From: Dickeya dianthicola NCPPB 453
GTDB lineage: Bacteria; Pseudomonadota; Gammaproteobacteria; Enterobacterales; Enterobacteriaceae
DNA length: 64,000 bases
Direction of reading: 5' to 3'
NCBI RefSeq assembly: GCF_000365305.1
Contig: NZ_CM001841.1
Coordinates: 2,582,323-2,646,322 of the forward strand
A program made the position numbers and the translations under genes. Shown here one piece after another: positions 53,108-61,836 of this stretch; the first letter of the stretch is position 1, and every line of letters starts with the position of its first letter. The notes under the pieces are model-generated. The model worked only from the letters and a program-made list of their open reading frames with translations. It did no database searches and was not told where the DNA came from.

Positions 53108-53272
53108 TTTCATGTTTTATAGACGCATACTAATGTCCATAGTTTATTGAAAAGAAGAAAGTTTTCCTCTTCTTCCATTCCAGTGAGATTTACCAAAATC
53201 CGCCCAAATCCAGTGATTTTAAGTCCACGTTTAAGTCCATCCTGAATGCGGGTGAATTCGATTCCAGATTGT
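53031..53272 (+). repeat. 242-bp direct repeat, left copy (tRNA-Val plus flank)
   Basis: The tRNA and 165 following bases align without gaps to 60107-60348. The downstream part is about 80% identical by direct count (32 mismatches in 165). The most conserved stretch surrounds TTTTAAGTCCACGTTTA near 53220. Both copies keep an AGAAGA/TCTTCT hairpin shortly after the tRNA. Confidence 0.9.
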
Positions 53273-53351
53273 CATGACCTGTCTCTTTCCGTTTCGCCAA
53301 ATCAGATAGACAAAATCAGCTGCTTTGCCGATACCGCAAACCCCGGATGAT

Positions 53352-53813
53352 TCAATCGTTATCGCCACGCGAATCATCCGCATCGTCGTCAAGACATGTG
53401 ATACACGCATCAATCAACTCGTGCAATGCGGCGACGCGTTCCACGCCGAGCCGCTCATTGAGAGACATTTGCGCTTCTTGCCAGGCGCGTTGTCCTTCCT
53501 CACGCTTTGCCAGCCCCGCCTCGGTCACTTCGACAAGACGGCTTCGGGCGTTGTCGCCTGCGCCGATTTTCAACCAACCCTGAGCCACCAGAGGCTGCAT
53601 GTTGCGCGTCAACGTTGACGCATCCATCTGCATCCCCCTGGCAAGATCGACTGGGCGAAGAGGCCCCAGCCTGACAACATACGACAGCAGGGCATACTGC
53701 GTGTTCTTCAGCCCGGATCTGGCAACGTAGTGATCGTAATAGCGCGTCACCATGCGATTGAGCTGGCGAAGCTTCAAATTGGTACAGCCTTGTGGCTTGA
53801 TAGTGTTCTTCAT
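53352..53813 (-). CDS. MarR-family regulator
   Basis: This 153-residue winged-helix protein has the MarR recognition-helix block ARGMQMDASTLTRNMQPLVAQGW and the wing NARSRLVEVTEAG. It is divergent from an aldo/keto reductase gene, the usual arrangement for a repressor of a detoxification enzyme. Two TTGTATATGCAA boxes lie 8 to 35 bp before its start. No Shine-Dalgarno is visible at 53813. The effector is unknown. Confidence 0.88.
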   Translation of the reverse strand: MKNTIKPQGCTNLKLRQLNRMVTRYYDHYVARSGLKNTQYALLSYVVRLGPLRPVDLARGMQMDASTLTRNMQPLVAQGWLKIGAGDNARSRLVEVTEAGLAKREEGQRAWQEAQMSLNERLGVERVAALHELIDACITCLDDDADDSRGDND

Positions 53814-53820
53814 TTTATAT

Positions 53821-53848
53821 ATTGTATATGCAATTATTGTATATGCAA
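53821..53848. promoter_or_regulatory. Putative MarR operator, two near-palindromic boxes
   Basis: ATTGTATATGCAA occurs at 53821 and 53836, 15 bases apart. Each contains TTGTATATGCAA, a palindrome with one mismatched pair. The position over the marR start region suggests autoregulation and control of the divergent reductase gene. Confidence 0.6.
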
Positions 53849-53870
53849 CAATTTATGGGGAAAGAGTTGC

Positions 53871-53919
53871 TACTGATAAGTAGTTGTTACTGATAAGTAG
53901 TTGTTACTGATAGTTGATC
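53871..53919. repeat. 17-bp tandem repeat between marR and the reductase gene
   Basis: TACTGATAAGTAGTTGT occurs twice perfectly, followed by a shortened third unit (TACTGATAGTTGATC). Confidence 0.9.
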
Positions 53920-54073
53920 CGGCCATTCCCATTGCGAAGAGGGGGAAAAGTGATTCGTGTTCACCTGCTCCCCCAATGTTGCATCGTGGAAACAACGCCT
54001 GCCGACGACCTTCTCCCTATATGGCATGACTCGACCATATCATCCGGGTAACGATTTAACAGTGGAGCGCAGC

Positions 54074-55081
54074 ATGAAATATACATCGTTTGGCAAGACC
54101 GGCCTGAGAGTTTCGCAGGTGGCACTCGGTACAGGCAACTTCGGCACCGGCTGGGGCTATGGATCCGATCCTGATGCCAGCAAGGCTGTCTTCGACGCCT
54201 ATACCGAAGCAGGCGGAAACTTCATCGACACGGCGGATATCTACCAGTTCGGCCAGTCCGAGGAATTTATCGGCACCCTGCTGGCAGGGCGGCGCGAGGA
54301 TTTTGTCCTCGCCACCAAGTTCACTAACGGCGCGCTTCCCAATGCCAATCGTCTGGTCACCGGCAACAGCCGCAAAGCTATGGTGGCCTCCGTGGAAGCC
54401 AGCCTCAAACGGCTTAAAACAGATCGGATTGACATCTACTGGGCTCACCATCCCGATGGCGTCACGCCCACAGAAGAAATCATTCGCGGTTTCGAAGATT
54501 TGGCGCGTGCGGGCAAGATCCTCTACGCAGGTCTGTCGAATTTCCCGGCCTGGCGACTATCGCGGGCAGTTACGCTGGCAGAACTCGCCCGTGCCGTACC
54601 TATCGCCGCTGCACAGTTCGAGCACAGTCTGGTCCACCGTGAGCCCGAGGCCGACCTGTTCCCGGCATCGCACGCACTGGGGCTCGGTATCGTGACGTGG
54701 TCGCCGCTGGGCGGCGGTATGCTGACCGGCAAATACCGACAAGGCGAGAAAGGCCGCGCCGAAGGTTTGGGCGGCCAGGTGTTCCAGCCGGAGAACTCAC
54801 CGCAGCGCACGCAGATCCTTGATACCGTGCTTGACATTGCGGGTGAACTCGGGGTCAGCGCGGGTCAGGTCGCCATTGCCTGGGCCGGCACGCATGGCGC
54901 TTTCCCGATCATCGGGCCGCGCTCATTGGCTCAACTCACCGACAACCTTGGCGCGTTGTCGCTCGAACTCTCGACGGAGCACATCAGCCGTCTTGACGCA
55001 GTCAGCAGCCTGCCCTCGTCAACTCCGACAAGAACCCCGGTTCCCTGGGCTACCGGCGATGTTCCCTGGATCGCTGCCTGA
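54074..55081 (+). CDS. Aldo/keto reductase
   Basis: This 335-residue NADPH-dependent aldo/keto reductase begins MKYTSFGKTGLRVSQVALGT. The tetrad is visible as Asp and Tyr in FIDTADIYQFGQSEE, Lys in LATKFTNG and His in YWAHHPDG. The ATG at 54074 has GTGGAGCGCAGC upstream; the frame runs back to 53957 without similarity. It is probably controlled by the divergent MarR protein. The substrate cannot be inferred. Confidence 0.88.
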   Translation: MKYTSFGKTGLRVSQVALGTGNFGTGWGYGSDPDASKAVFDAYTEAGGNFIDTADIYQFGQSEEFIGTLLAGRREDFVLATKFTNGALPNANRLVTGNSRKAMVASVEASLKRLKTDRIDIYWAHHPDGVTPTEEIIRGFEDLARAGKILYAGLSNFPAWRLSRAVTLAELARAVPIAAAQFEHSLVHREPEADLFPASHALGLGIVTWSPLGGGMLTGKYRQGEKGRAEGLGGQVFQPENSPQRTQILDTVLDIAGELGVSAGQVAIAWAGTHGAFPIIGPRSLAQLTDNLGALSLELSTEHISRLDAVSSLPSSTPTRTPVPWATGDVPWIAA

Positions 55082-55398
55082 ACCTGGCCTGTGACCATGT
55101 AGACACCCGCCTGACCGTGGGTACGATGATCTCGTGACATCGTTCAACCTCTGACGGGCGATTTCGGGAACGCGGCGGACACATGGCTAGACCCTATGGC
55201 GTAGCCACCTTTTAACCAAACGGGTTAAATAAAAAATGGAAACTGCGCTCATTCACTGAGACAGTTTCCTGTGCAGCAGAGAAATAAAAACATGATGGCA
55301 TTTTTGAAGGTGAGTATTAAATAAGACAACGGTATTGCCAGAGTGCAATAGATATTCTTGAGTAGGCAGAAGCTGAGCTGACGTCTCACATTTGTCAC
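55082..55398. other. Gap between the reductase gene and the LysR remnant
   Basis: No supported gene is present in these 317 bases. Confidence 0.5.
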
Positions 55399-55671
55399 CC
55401 TGCAGGCAGGCTCAGGGTAGAGTTACCCGCCGCATTCGGCAGACAGCGTATTCTTCCGCTGCTACTAAACATCACCCGCAGCCACCCAGAGCTGGAACTG
55501 ACCGTCACTTTCAGTGAACGGTTTGTTGACCCTATTGAAGAAGGCATTGACCTGGTTATCCGCATTGGCGAACTCGCCGACAGCCGTGGTCTGGTAGCGA
55601 GACGGCTGAATAAAACGGATAATCAGTATACCCTTCTTCTGTGCCGAACAATTTTGCCATTACTGTCATGA
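55399..55671 (+). pseudogene. LysR-family regulator, C-terminal fragment
   Basis: This frame has no start and encodes AGRLRVELPAAFGRQRILPL, then SERFVDPIEEGIDLVIRIGE and RGLVARRLN. This is the beginning of a LysR substrate-binding domain. The N-terminal helix-turn-helix is missing upstream, and the frame stops at TGA 55669 soon after, so both ends are lost. It sits next to an old-yellow-enzyme fragment, likely its former target. Confidence 0.8.
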
Positions 55672-55697
55672 ACAGCTTGAGTGGCCTTTTTCCACCC

Positions 55698-55880
55698 CTA
55701 AACCTGCTCATCGTTATAAATACCCAGAGTGAAAAGATAACCTTGTCCCTGAATGGAGATCTGCGCACCTTCAGTAATAATTAGCCCAGCAGATGCCCGC
55801 TGCTGGTTATTAAGTACCAGACATGATGAGGGGTTGAAGGGAGGGATGAAATACCGGTTTGTTCCGAACAGAGACGCCAT
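55698..55880 (-). pseudogene. NADH:flavin oxidoreductase (old yellow enzyme) fragment
   Basis: The 60-residue frame contains QRASAGLIITEGAQISIQGQ and TLGIYNDEQV, the N-terminal FMN-binding part of NemA-like enzymes. The preceding residues do not fit the family, and the frame ends where the enzyme should continue for some 300 residues. It is a deletion remnant. Confidence 0.7.
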
Positions 55881-56068
55881 AAATTCTACATTATTGTCCG
55901 GTCTGAACCGTTGGATGTTTAGGCTGTGTCACACAAAATGGTACAGGTAGCAGTAAACGTTCGGCCCTGTTCATCCGTCTGCTAACACACCTGAAAGCCA
56001 CTTACCGTAGAGATGGCTTTGATAATTCCAAGTGATAGTCTTGATTATTTTAATGACTGTGTAACTAA

Positions 56069-56306
56069 GAGCCTATCCCATTAGGGCTATTTCACTGGCC
56101 ATTTTGGCCCTGGGCAGTGCTCGAAATCCTCACGTACTACGCTCACGTACTACGCTCACGTACTACGTGTACGCTCCGGGTTACTCGCTGCGCTCGCCCG
56201 TTGGGCCGGACAAAGTGCTTTGTCCGTTCAACATGCGTTGCATGTTGTCTGCGCGGCTTCCCGTGTCCAAACTGGCGGCGCCAATAACACCTACTGGGAT
56301 AGGCTC
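56069..56306. mobile_element. 238-bp MITE with 12-bp inverted ends and TAA target duplication
   Basis: The ends are GAGCCTATCCCA (56069-56080) and TGGGATAGGCTC (56295-56306), perfect inverted repeats, flanked on both sides by TAA. It encodes no transposase. Inside is a 13-bp unit CTCACGTACTACG repeated three times (56129-56167). The right end touches the stop codon of the esterase gene. Confidence 0.85.
56129..56167. repeat. 13-bp tandem triplication inside the MITE
   Basis: CTCACGTACTACG occurs at 56129, 56142 and 56155 without mismatches. Confidence 0.95.
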
Positions 56307-57373
56307 TAATCCCAGTTCATGATTCTTTCAATCTCTTTTATAAGCACTGCTGAGTTAATTAGATTTTGATACTGCCTTGGATGCGCTTCATACCCATTGA
56401 AATCGAAGAACAGAGTACTAATATTAGGATCATTGTATCGATTTTTCATTCTTTCCACTGCGGCATTAATGTAACTTGGCCATACTGACCCCGGTTTTGT
56501 TGCATCCATACTGCCTAATGCGCAAATAATATGAGTATGTGGATACTTCAGTCGTAAATTTCTTATGAACGATATATAATTTTCGATAATATCCTCGGAG
56601 GAGGGTTTGATTTTCAGGGTGTTATATATCCAGCTATCGTTTTGCAGCAAATTAACTATAACTATATCTGGTGTCCATGTGGAGAAATCCCACTTACTGT
56701 CGTTATTACCATTTGCATTAAGCTGATCATAAAAATCAGGCATAGTAAAATCAAACCAGCTGTTCATAACTCCTATACCACTTTGTGATATCGTGTGAAC
56801 TTCAGCATGTAATGCTCTGCCAGTGATAGAGCTATAGGTGAGGTAATTGTTTTTTTCTGCTGGATTATTTTCATTGCCATTAATAGAGGCCTCTACAGCT
56901 AGACCAGAAGTAATCGAATCGCCATAAAATTCAACTTTACGCTTAGGTTGTTCTAGCGGTGTAAGTAACTTAGCATTATCATCAATTTTTATACCGTGAA
57001 AAATAGTCAGGCCATCTTCACCTTCCGTTCTTTTATATATTTCAATTTGATGTTCTCCAGAACACAGAGATGTTGAAATAACATATTCATGCATTCCTTT
57101 CATGGCTTGAATTACATACGGCGTCTGATCATTACCATCAATGATTACATTAAAATAATTCATGCCATTCTGATCATCTAATAGTATAGCGATATAACGT
57201 CCTGTGAAGTTTGCTTTAATGCTGGTCCCAGGCCAACTAATAACTGGTTTATTTTTATCTGTAAAATCAATTCTGCCAGTATAAGATAAATAATGATTAT
57301 CAGCTGTTATTATTTTTGCGTTAACAGTAAGCGTTAAAAAAAATATCAAAAAAATAAATAACTTAACTAACAT
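56306..57373 (-). CDS. Secreted SGNH-hydrolase, CE2-like carbohydrate esterase
   Basis: This 355-residue protein has a signal peptide (MLVKLFIFLIFFLTLTVNA), an N-terminal beta-sandwich (residues 25-145) and an SGNH domain starting VEFYGDSITSG with the nucleophile Ser. QSGIGVMNSW and LLQNDSW follow, and the catalytic His is in GYEAHPRQ near the end. This two-domain layout is that of family CE2 acetyl esterases acting on plant polysaccharides. The gene is very AT-rich next to its surroundings, pointing to transfer. Ribosome binding site GAGGCGTAT. The stop codon abuts a MITE. Confidence 0.8.
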   Translation of the reverse strand: MLVKLFIFLIFFLTLTVNAKIITADNHYLSYTGRIDFTDKNKPVISWPGTSIKANFTGRYIAILLDDQNGMNYFNVIIDGNDQTPYVIQAMKGMHEYVISTSLCSGEHQIEIYKRTEGEDGLTIFHGIKIDDNAKLLTPLEQPKRKVEFYGDSITSGLAVEASINGNENNPAEKNNYLTYSSITGRALHAEVHTISQSGIGVMNSWFDFTMPDFYDQLNANGNNDSKWDFSTWTPDIVIVNLLQNDSWIYNTLKIKPSSEDIIENYISFIRNLRLKYPHTHIICALGSMDATKPGSVWPSYINAAVERMKNRYNDPNISTLFFDFNGYEAHPRQYQNLINSAVLIKEIERIMNWD

Positions 57374-57986
57374 ATACGCCTCACTTAAGACATTAACGAC
57401 TAAAAACTATAAAAGGTGATTTGTTTTCTTACCACTCGTGTCTCATTAATAATAAATTAATCAAAAAAAAGCCGTTCCGACCCTAAGTATATACCAAAAA
57501 TAATTCGAGTTGCAGGACAACCGGCTGGCGTGTTGAACAATGCAACGCGTTGAACTTTTAGAGCAAGGCTCATGATGAGCCGTGTAACGCGCAACCGAGG
57601 GGGAGCTTACATCAGTCAAGACCGGGGTGACTGAGGGCAGCCAACATACCTGCAACGTGCAGTAGGTAGTCGGGAGCGCTGTCGCCGCTTCGGTCATTGG
57701 GAACAAACTTAACCTTGACGTTAAGGGTCAGGTTGCGCGGTGGAGCTATTAAATGAACAGGTTAACGCGCAATAATTCGTGAGTGCAACTCAGCATGAGA
57801 AAGCATAATTAATTTGTGAATTTAATGTTTAAAATATGCCTCTTAAAAAATTAGCATCCAGAGTCAGTGAGACATTACTGGTATCAAAAAAAGCAGCATA
57901 ATTTTATTTATTTCCCTACCAGTAAAACATTGTCATAAAAATGCTTTTTAAATTTCATACAGAAAATAATTTTGATAATGAAGAGA
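57374..57986. other. AT-rich gap holding a palindromic repeat element
   Basis: There is no supported gene. The element at 57487-57672 fills much of it; the rest is AT-rich. Confidence 0.5.
57487..57672. repeat. Long palindromic repeat element (TATACC family)
   Basis: It opens GTATATACCAAAAATAATTC then GAGTTGCAGGACAACCGGC, like the inner end of copy 1 at 42.5 kb, and closes with GCCAACATACCTGCAACGTG. It is about 186 bp and non-coding. Confidence 0.65.
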
Positions 57987-58918
57987 ACACGCGTGAAGAT
58001 AAAGACGAATTTAACAGTATAACAGTGGCACTGGCGCTTTTTCTGTCTGGATGTACAGCGAAAACACCCGTTCAAAAAAAACTGAGAACTCCCATACACC
58101 GGAAAATATCGAAAACATGTCCTCCGATATCGCCGGACTTAATGACTTAAAGCACCAGTGCAGCTACCAATATGTTGTGGGAGCACAATGCTGACTTCCG
58201 CAAACAGGTGGTGGAGGTTGCCCGGGGCGTCTACGTAGCTATGGGGTATTCCGCCGCTAACGTGACGCTGATTCAGGGCAAAGAGGGTTCCATTATTGTT
58301 GATACTTCTGCCAATCCCTCAGACGCAAGCTCCATCATAGAAGCCTTCGACAGCCAGCTTAATCATCCGATACGGGCCATCATCTACACACATAATCATC
58401 CCGACCATTCAAGGTGAAGGAGGCTCTGACCGCCTACCGGGACGGGATTAAGAGCGTCTGGGATCAGACAATGGCAGGCATTGCACAAGGTATGACCCCT
58501 GACGAACTGGTACAGACAGTGAAGCTGCCAGCTGAACTGGCAAAAAAATCCTTATCTGCAGGAACACTACGGCAGTGTCGCGTTCACCGTGCGCGGTATC
58601 TTTGCCCAGCAGGCAGGCTGGTTTGACGGCAATGCCACACATCTGTACCCGCTTACCGAAAAAGACCGGGCAACACGCCTGCTGGCGATGATCGGCGGTA
58701 AGGCAGAAATGCTCATCAGCGCACGCAAATCACTGACTTCAGGTGAATATCAGTGGGCGGCGGAGCAGGCCGATTATGTGCTGGCCGTAGAGCCTCACAA
58801 TACTGCAGCCAGAAAGCTGAAGGCCGACGCACTGACAGTTCTGGGCGAGCAGCAGGCTAACGCAACCGCGCGAAATTACTGTCTGACTACGGCGCAATGC
58901 CTGAAAAATAGCCCCTGA
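57987..58918 (+). pseudogene. Alkylsulfatase (MBL-fold), disrupted
   Basis: The pieces in order are a lipoprotein-like start (LALFLSGCTAKTPVQK), an MBL N-terminus (VEVARGVYVAMGYSAANVTL to IYTHNHPDHS), then after an internal deletion YRDGIKSVWDQTMAGIAQGM, and after a frameshift near 58545 YGSVAFTVRGIFAQQAGWFDG and the helical dimerisation domain to about 58915. The C-terminal SCP2-like domain is missing. At least two frameshifts and one large deletion make this a dead gene for a linear alkyl-sulfate hydrolase. Confidence 0.8.
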
Positions 58919-59183
58919 CAGGTCCAACCTCGCCACCTGGGCCGGCTCAGGCTGATGTCGCTCACCGGCCTTGTTTCCGCCTGTGGTGGGTAATGTGAAA
59001 TTTTTGATGATTAACATATGAAAAGCCGGGAGATTAACTGAATAACAAGCACCCTCTGGCTGGTTGTTTCTGTGCCCCAAACGCACAATGAACCACCATG
59101 CCATTATTCTGTGTCCGCTTCACGCTCGTAGCAGCCCTGCTTCAATTTCTGCAGGACTGAGCCCAAAGCGGACGTTGCTGGCA
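58919..59183. other. Gap between the alkylsulfatase remnant and yajD
   Basis: I see nothing supportable in these 265 bases. Confidence 0.4.
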
Positions 59184-59531
59184 CTATTTCTTCTTATTAA
59201 GCATCGACTTTAGATCGGCAAAGGGATTATAGGTTGCTGCACCAACATCTTTTTGCGCGTCTTCCCCCGCCACAACGGTTGTACCGTACTGCTCGGCTTC
59301 AGTGTACTTCGAGTGTTCGTGGTCATGGCAATACAGACACAACAACTCCCAGTTGCTACCATCTTCCGGGTTATTGGTATGGTCGTGATCGATATGGTGA
59401 ACCGTTAATTCGCGTAGGTTTGAATAAACAAACTCCCGTGAGCAGCGTCCACACACCCATGAATAGATTTTTAGTGCTTTCTCACGGTAACCGCTTTCCA
59501 GCCGCGAGTAGTTTTTTGGGATAAAAGCCAT
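59184..59531 (-). CDS. yajD: YajD-family HNH nuclease
   Basis: This 115-residue protein is almost identical by eye to E. coli YajD. Zinc Cys pairs are in WVCGRCSREF and LCLYCHDHEH, and the HNH core is LTVHHIDHDHTNNP. The ATG at 59531 gives MAFIPKNYSRLESGYREKAL, the normal N-terminus; a GTG at 59543 is possible. It is intact although surrounded by pseudogenes. The cellular role is unknown. Confidence 0.92.
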   Translation of the reverse strand: MAFIPKNYSRLESGYREKALKIYSWVCGRCSREFVYSNLRELTVHHIDHDHTNNPEDGSNWELLCLYCHDHEHSKYTEAEQYGTTVVAGEDAQKDVGAATYNPFADLKSMLNKKK

Positions 59532-59621
59532 TGCCGATGCCACCTGTTATAAAGAGGTAATTTTACAATATATCCCATATATGGAACAGAAAGAGACTGT
59601 TCGTCGTAGTCCGTTTTCGCT

Positions 59622-59952
59622 GTGAGTTCAACGGGTCGATGCAACGCTATCCTTAAACGAGGAGGCGTTGCCATGAAACGAAGAACGCGTATTAACTACA
59701 CGCCAGAACAGAAAGCGATTATCTGGGACCGATATAAGCAAGGTGATTGCTTGCATGATATTGCCAGAATGTTCGACAGATATCATTCTTCTATCATGCC
59801 CACTATCCACCAGACTGGTGGGTATCGTCCCCCCTGTCCGAAAGCGGCACCGGTTAGCGCTTTCGCTCGATGAAAGAGAGGAGATATCCAGAGGGCTGGT
59901 AGCAAAACGTAGCATTAGGGACATAGCTGACAAATGGGCCAGAAACGGATAA
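59622..59952 (+). pseudogene. IS30-family insertion sequence remnant
   Basis: An IS30-like left end (GAGTTCAACGGGTCGATGCAAC) is followed by a transposase N-terminus MKRRTRINYTPEQKAIIWDR at 59673. After a frameshift near 59840 comes KRHRLALSLDEREEISRGLV. The DDE catalytic domain and right end are gone. It lies about 150 bp before the second tRNA-Val. Confidence 0.8.
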
Positions 59953-60106
59953 AGGCCAAACATTCAGCATTCGATGCAACGGTGGCAACAAAATGCTTGT
60001 CATTGCATCAGCGCAAGGCCATAATGGCGCCCGCTTGCACGGCATGAGAAAGAGCATGATTTATCATGTAGTTATCTTAAATACCGATGAATGAGCGTTT
60101 CAATTT

Positions 60107-60183
60107 GCGACCGTAGCTCAGTTGGTTAGAGCACCACCTTGACATGGTGGGGGTCGGTGGTTCGAGTCCACTCGGTCGCACCA
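60107..60183 (+). tRNA. tRNA-Val (anticodon GAC), second copy
   Basis: This 77-nt tRNA has acceptor stem GCGACCG/CGGTCGC, encoded CCA, the same anticodon arm CCACC-TTGACAT-GGTGG, and a complete cloverleaf. It differs from the first copy mainly in the acceptor and T stems, with compensating changes, so it is a distinct functional-looking gene and not an att-site fragment. Confidence 0.97.
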
Positions 60184-60348
60184 TTCCATGCTCGATAGAC
60201 ATACGCTAATGTCTATCGTGTCTTGACAAGAAGAGCGTTGTTATCTTCTTTCATTCCAGTGAAATCTGTCTAAACTCGCCCAAATCCAGGGATTTTAAGT
60301 CCACGTTTACGTCTATCCTGAATACAGGTGAATTCGATTTCAGATTGT
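60107..60348 (+). repeat. 242-bp direct repeat, right copy (tRNA-Val plus flank)
   Basis: It aligns without gaps to 53031-53272, exactly 7,076 bp upstream. Similarity ends at CAGATTGT in both copies. Confidence 0.9.
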
Positions 60349-60369
60349 GGCTGGTTAACCGCACTAAAC

Positions 60370-60506
60370 TTATGGAATAAGTACCATTGTTCGTATGGCA
60401 GAACGAGATTCAAGTCGGCGATGCGCGTCTTCTGCGCTTTCCAGTGGCAGCGCCAGTGGTGGCTCGATTTTAACGCCACCGGATGCAATCACATCAAACA
60501 ACGCGC
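60370..60506 (-). pseudogene. Quinone oxidoreductase (MDR) C-terminal fragment
   Basis: The frame encodes LFDVIASGGVKIEPPLALPL, then ESAEDAHRRLESR and TMVLIP before TAA, the characteristic C-terminus of zinc-free MDR oxidoreductases. It is fused without a gap to the end of an MBL-fold fragment in another frame. Confidence 0.75.
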
Positions 60507-60790
60507 GAGGCTTCTTCTGGGGTCATGTGAATATACGGCCACAGTGGATCATATTGGCCCATATCGAGAGCAACCAGGTCAAAGCGTTTAAAGCGAGCAG
60601 CGATGTCCTTATAGTGAGGACCATACCCGCTGTCGCCACTTAACAGAATGCGCTTGCTGCCGGATTCAATAACGTATCCAGTCCAAAGCGTTTTATTGGC
60701 TGTCAGCGCTCGACCAGAATAGTGACGAGCAGGAATGGAATAAAATAACAGGATCATCACGAAAATGAATTTTCTTTTTTTAATAGCCAT
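60494..60790 (-). pseudogene. MBL-fold hydrolase (NAPE-PLD-like), deleted
   Basis: The 98-residue frame joins a signal-anchor (MAIKKRKFIFVMILLFYSI) to the second half of an MBL hydrolase (PARHYSGRALTANKTLWTGY, ILLSGDSGYGPHYKDIA, LVALDMGQYDPLWPYIHMTP). The HxHxDH metal site is absent, and the end is cut by the quinone-oxidoreductase fragment. It cannot be active. Confidence 0.75.
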
Positions 60791-60795
60791 ACTAT

Positions 60796-61017
60796 TTACA
60801 ACCTACAGAGATAAAGCGTTCCGCGCTTCCCTGTTGCCATCGGTTCCATACTCTTGCGGCCAACAACCCATCCTAGCGCTTCCAGACGGGAGGCGACAAG
60901 TTCATAGGTTGAGCTGACGATATTACGATCCGTCCCTTTTGCCGGTGCTGTCCATCGCTCGACCTGTAATCGGCCATCGACTGAACTGATCATATGGCAA
61001 ATAACTTTAGGTCTCAT
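60796..61017 (-). pseudogene. RibD C-terminal/DHFR-like reductase, N-terminal fragment
   Basis: MRPKVICHMISSVDGRLQVE and VASRLEALGWVVGRKSMEPM are the N-terminus of a RibD_C-domain reductase. About 65 of some 230 residues remain before the frame turns into unrelated sequence. Confidence 0.7.
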
Positions 61018-61060
61018 ACGGGTGTGCCTATCTTTAAACTCCTGACGCTAAATCCAGACA

Positions 61061-61836
61061 TTATTTATATTCAACGACGGCTATATTCATTTTCACGCTG
61101 TTATTTTTTGTCAGCCACGCAAAATAAGCGGAGCCAAGCAATAAAATCAGGCCGAATGCGAAAGGGCTCCACCACCCCACTGAGTCAAAAAGAACGCCGC
61201 CCAAACCGGCCCCTAGCGTGATGGCGGCCTGAATCACTGCCACCATCAGACCACCACCGGCTTCAGCATCATGAATGAGATAACAGCCAGAGGGACGACA
61301 ATGAAAAATGAACCACGCCAGCCAATATACTGACCGAGAAAGCTTCCGAGCGGTGCCGCTATCGTCGCTGCCAAGGCATTCCCGCCGTTAATCAACGCCA
61401 GCCCCTTTGCCATTGCATGCGCGGGGACAAGGCGCATTACCGTCGCCGTGGACATCGACCAGAATCCCCCAATCGCCACCCCCAGCAAGGCTCGCCCCGC
61501 CATAAACATCACGCCATTCGACGCAAACGTGACCATCAAACCAGAGATAGTGAGAAGGAAGGTAAAACCGACCAGCACTTTTTTACGATCCAGATGACCC
61601 GTCAACGGCGTATTCAACAGGCTCGTTATAACGGCGAAGAAACCGGAAATGGAAATAGCCTGGCCTGCTTGTCCCTGACTAATCGCCAGATCCTGAGCAA
61701 TAGGCGTGAGAAGGCTGACAGGCATAAATTCAGAGGCGATAAGTACAACCACGCCCAGCGCCATTGAAAAAACAGCCCCCCATGCCAGGTGATGGGTTGG
61801 CCTGCCTGATATTGTTGTCTTATTTGATACCTGCAT
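61061..61836 (-). pseudogene. MFS drug-efflux-type transporter with internal deletion
   Basis: The first frame (61836-61246) gives transmembrane helices 1-6 of a DHA1-type MFS protein, including GHLDRKKVLVGF and RALLGVAIGGFWSM. The second frame (to 61061) gives the last two helices (MVAVIQAAITLGAGLGGVLF). About 150 residues between are missing and the join is out of frame. Confidence 0.85.

Noticed and set aside
53031..60348. attL/attR pair made by tRNA-Val integration
   Set aside because: Both tRNAs are full length and differ with compensating stem changes, unlike an att duplication, which repeats an identical 3' fragment.
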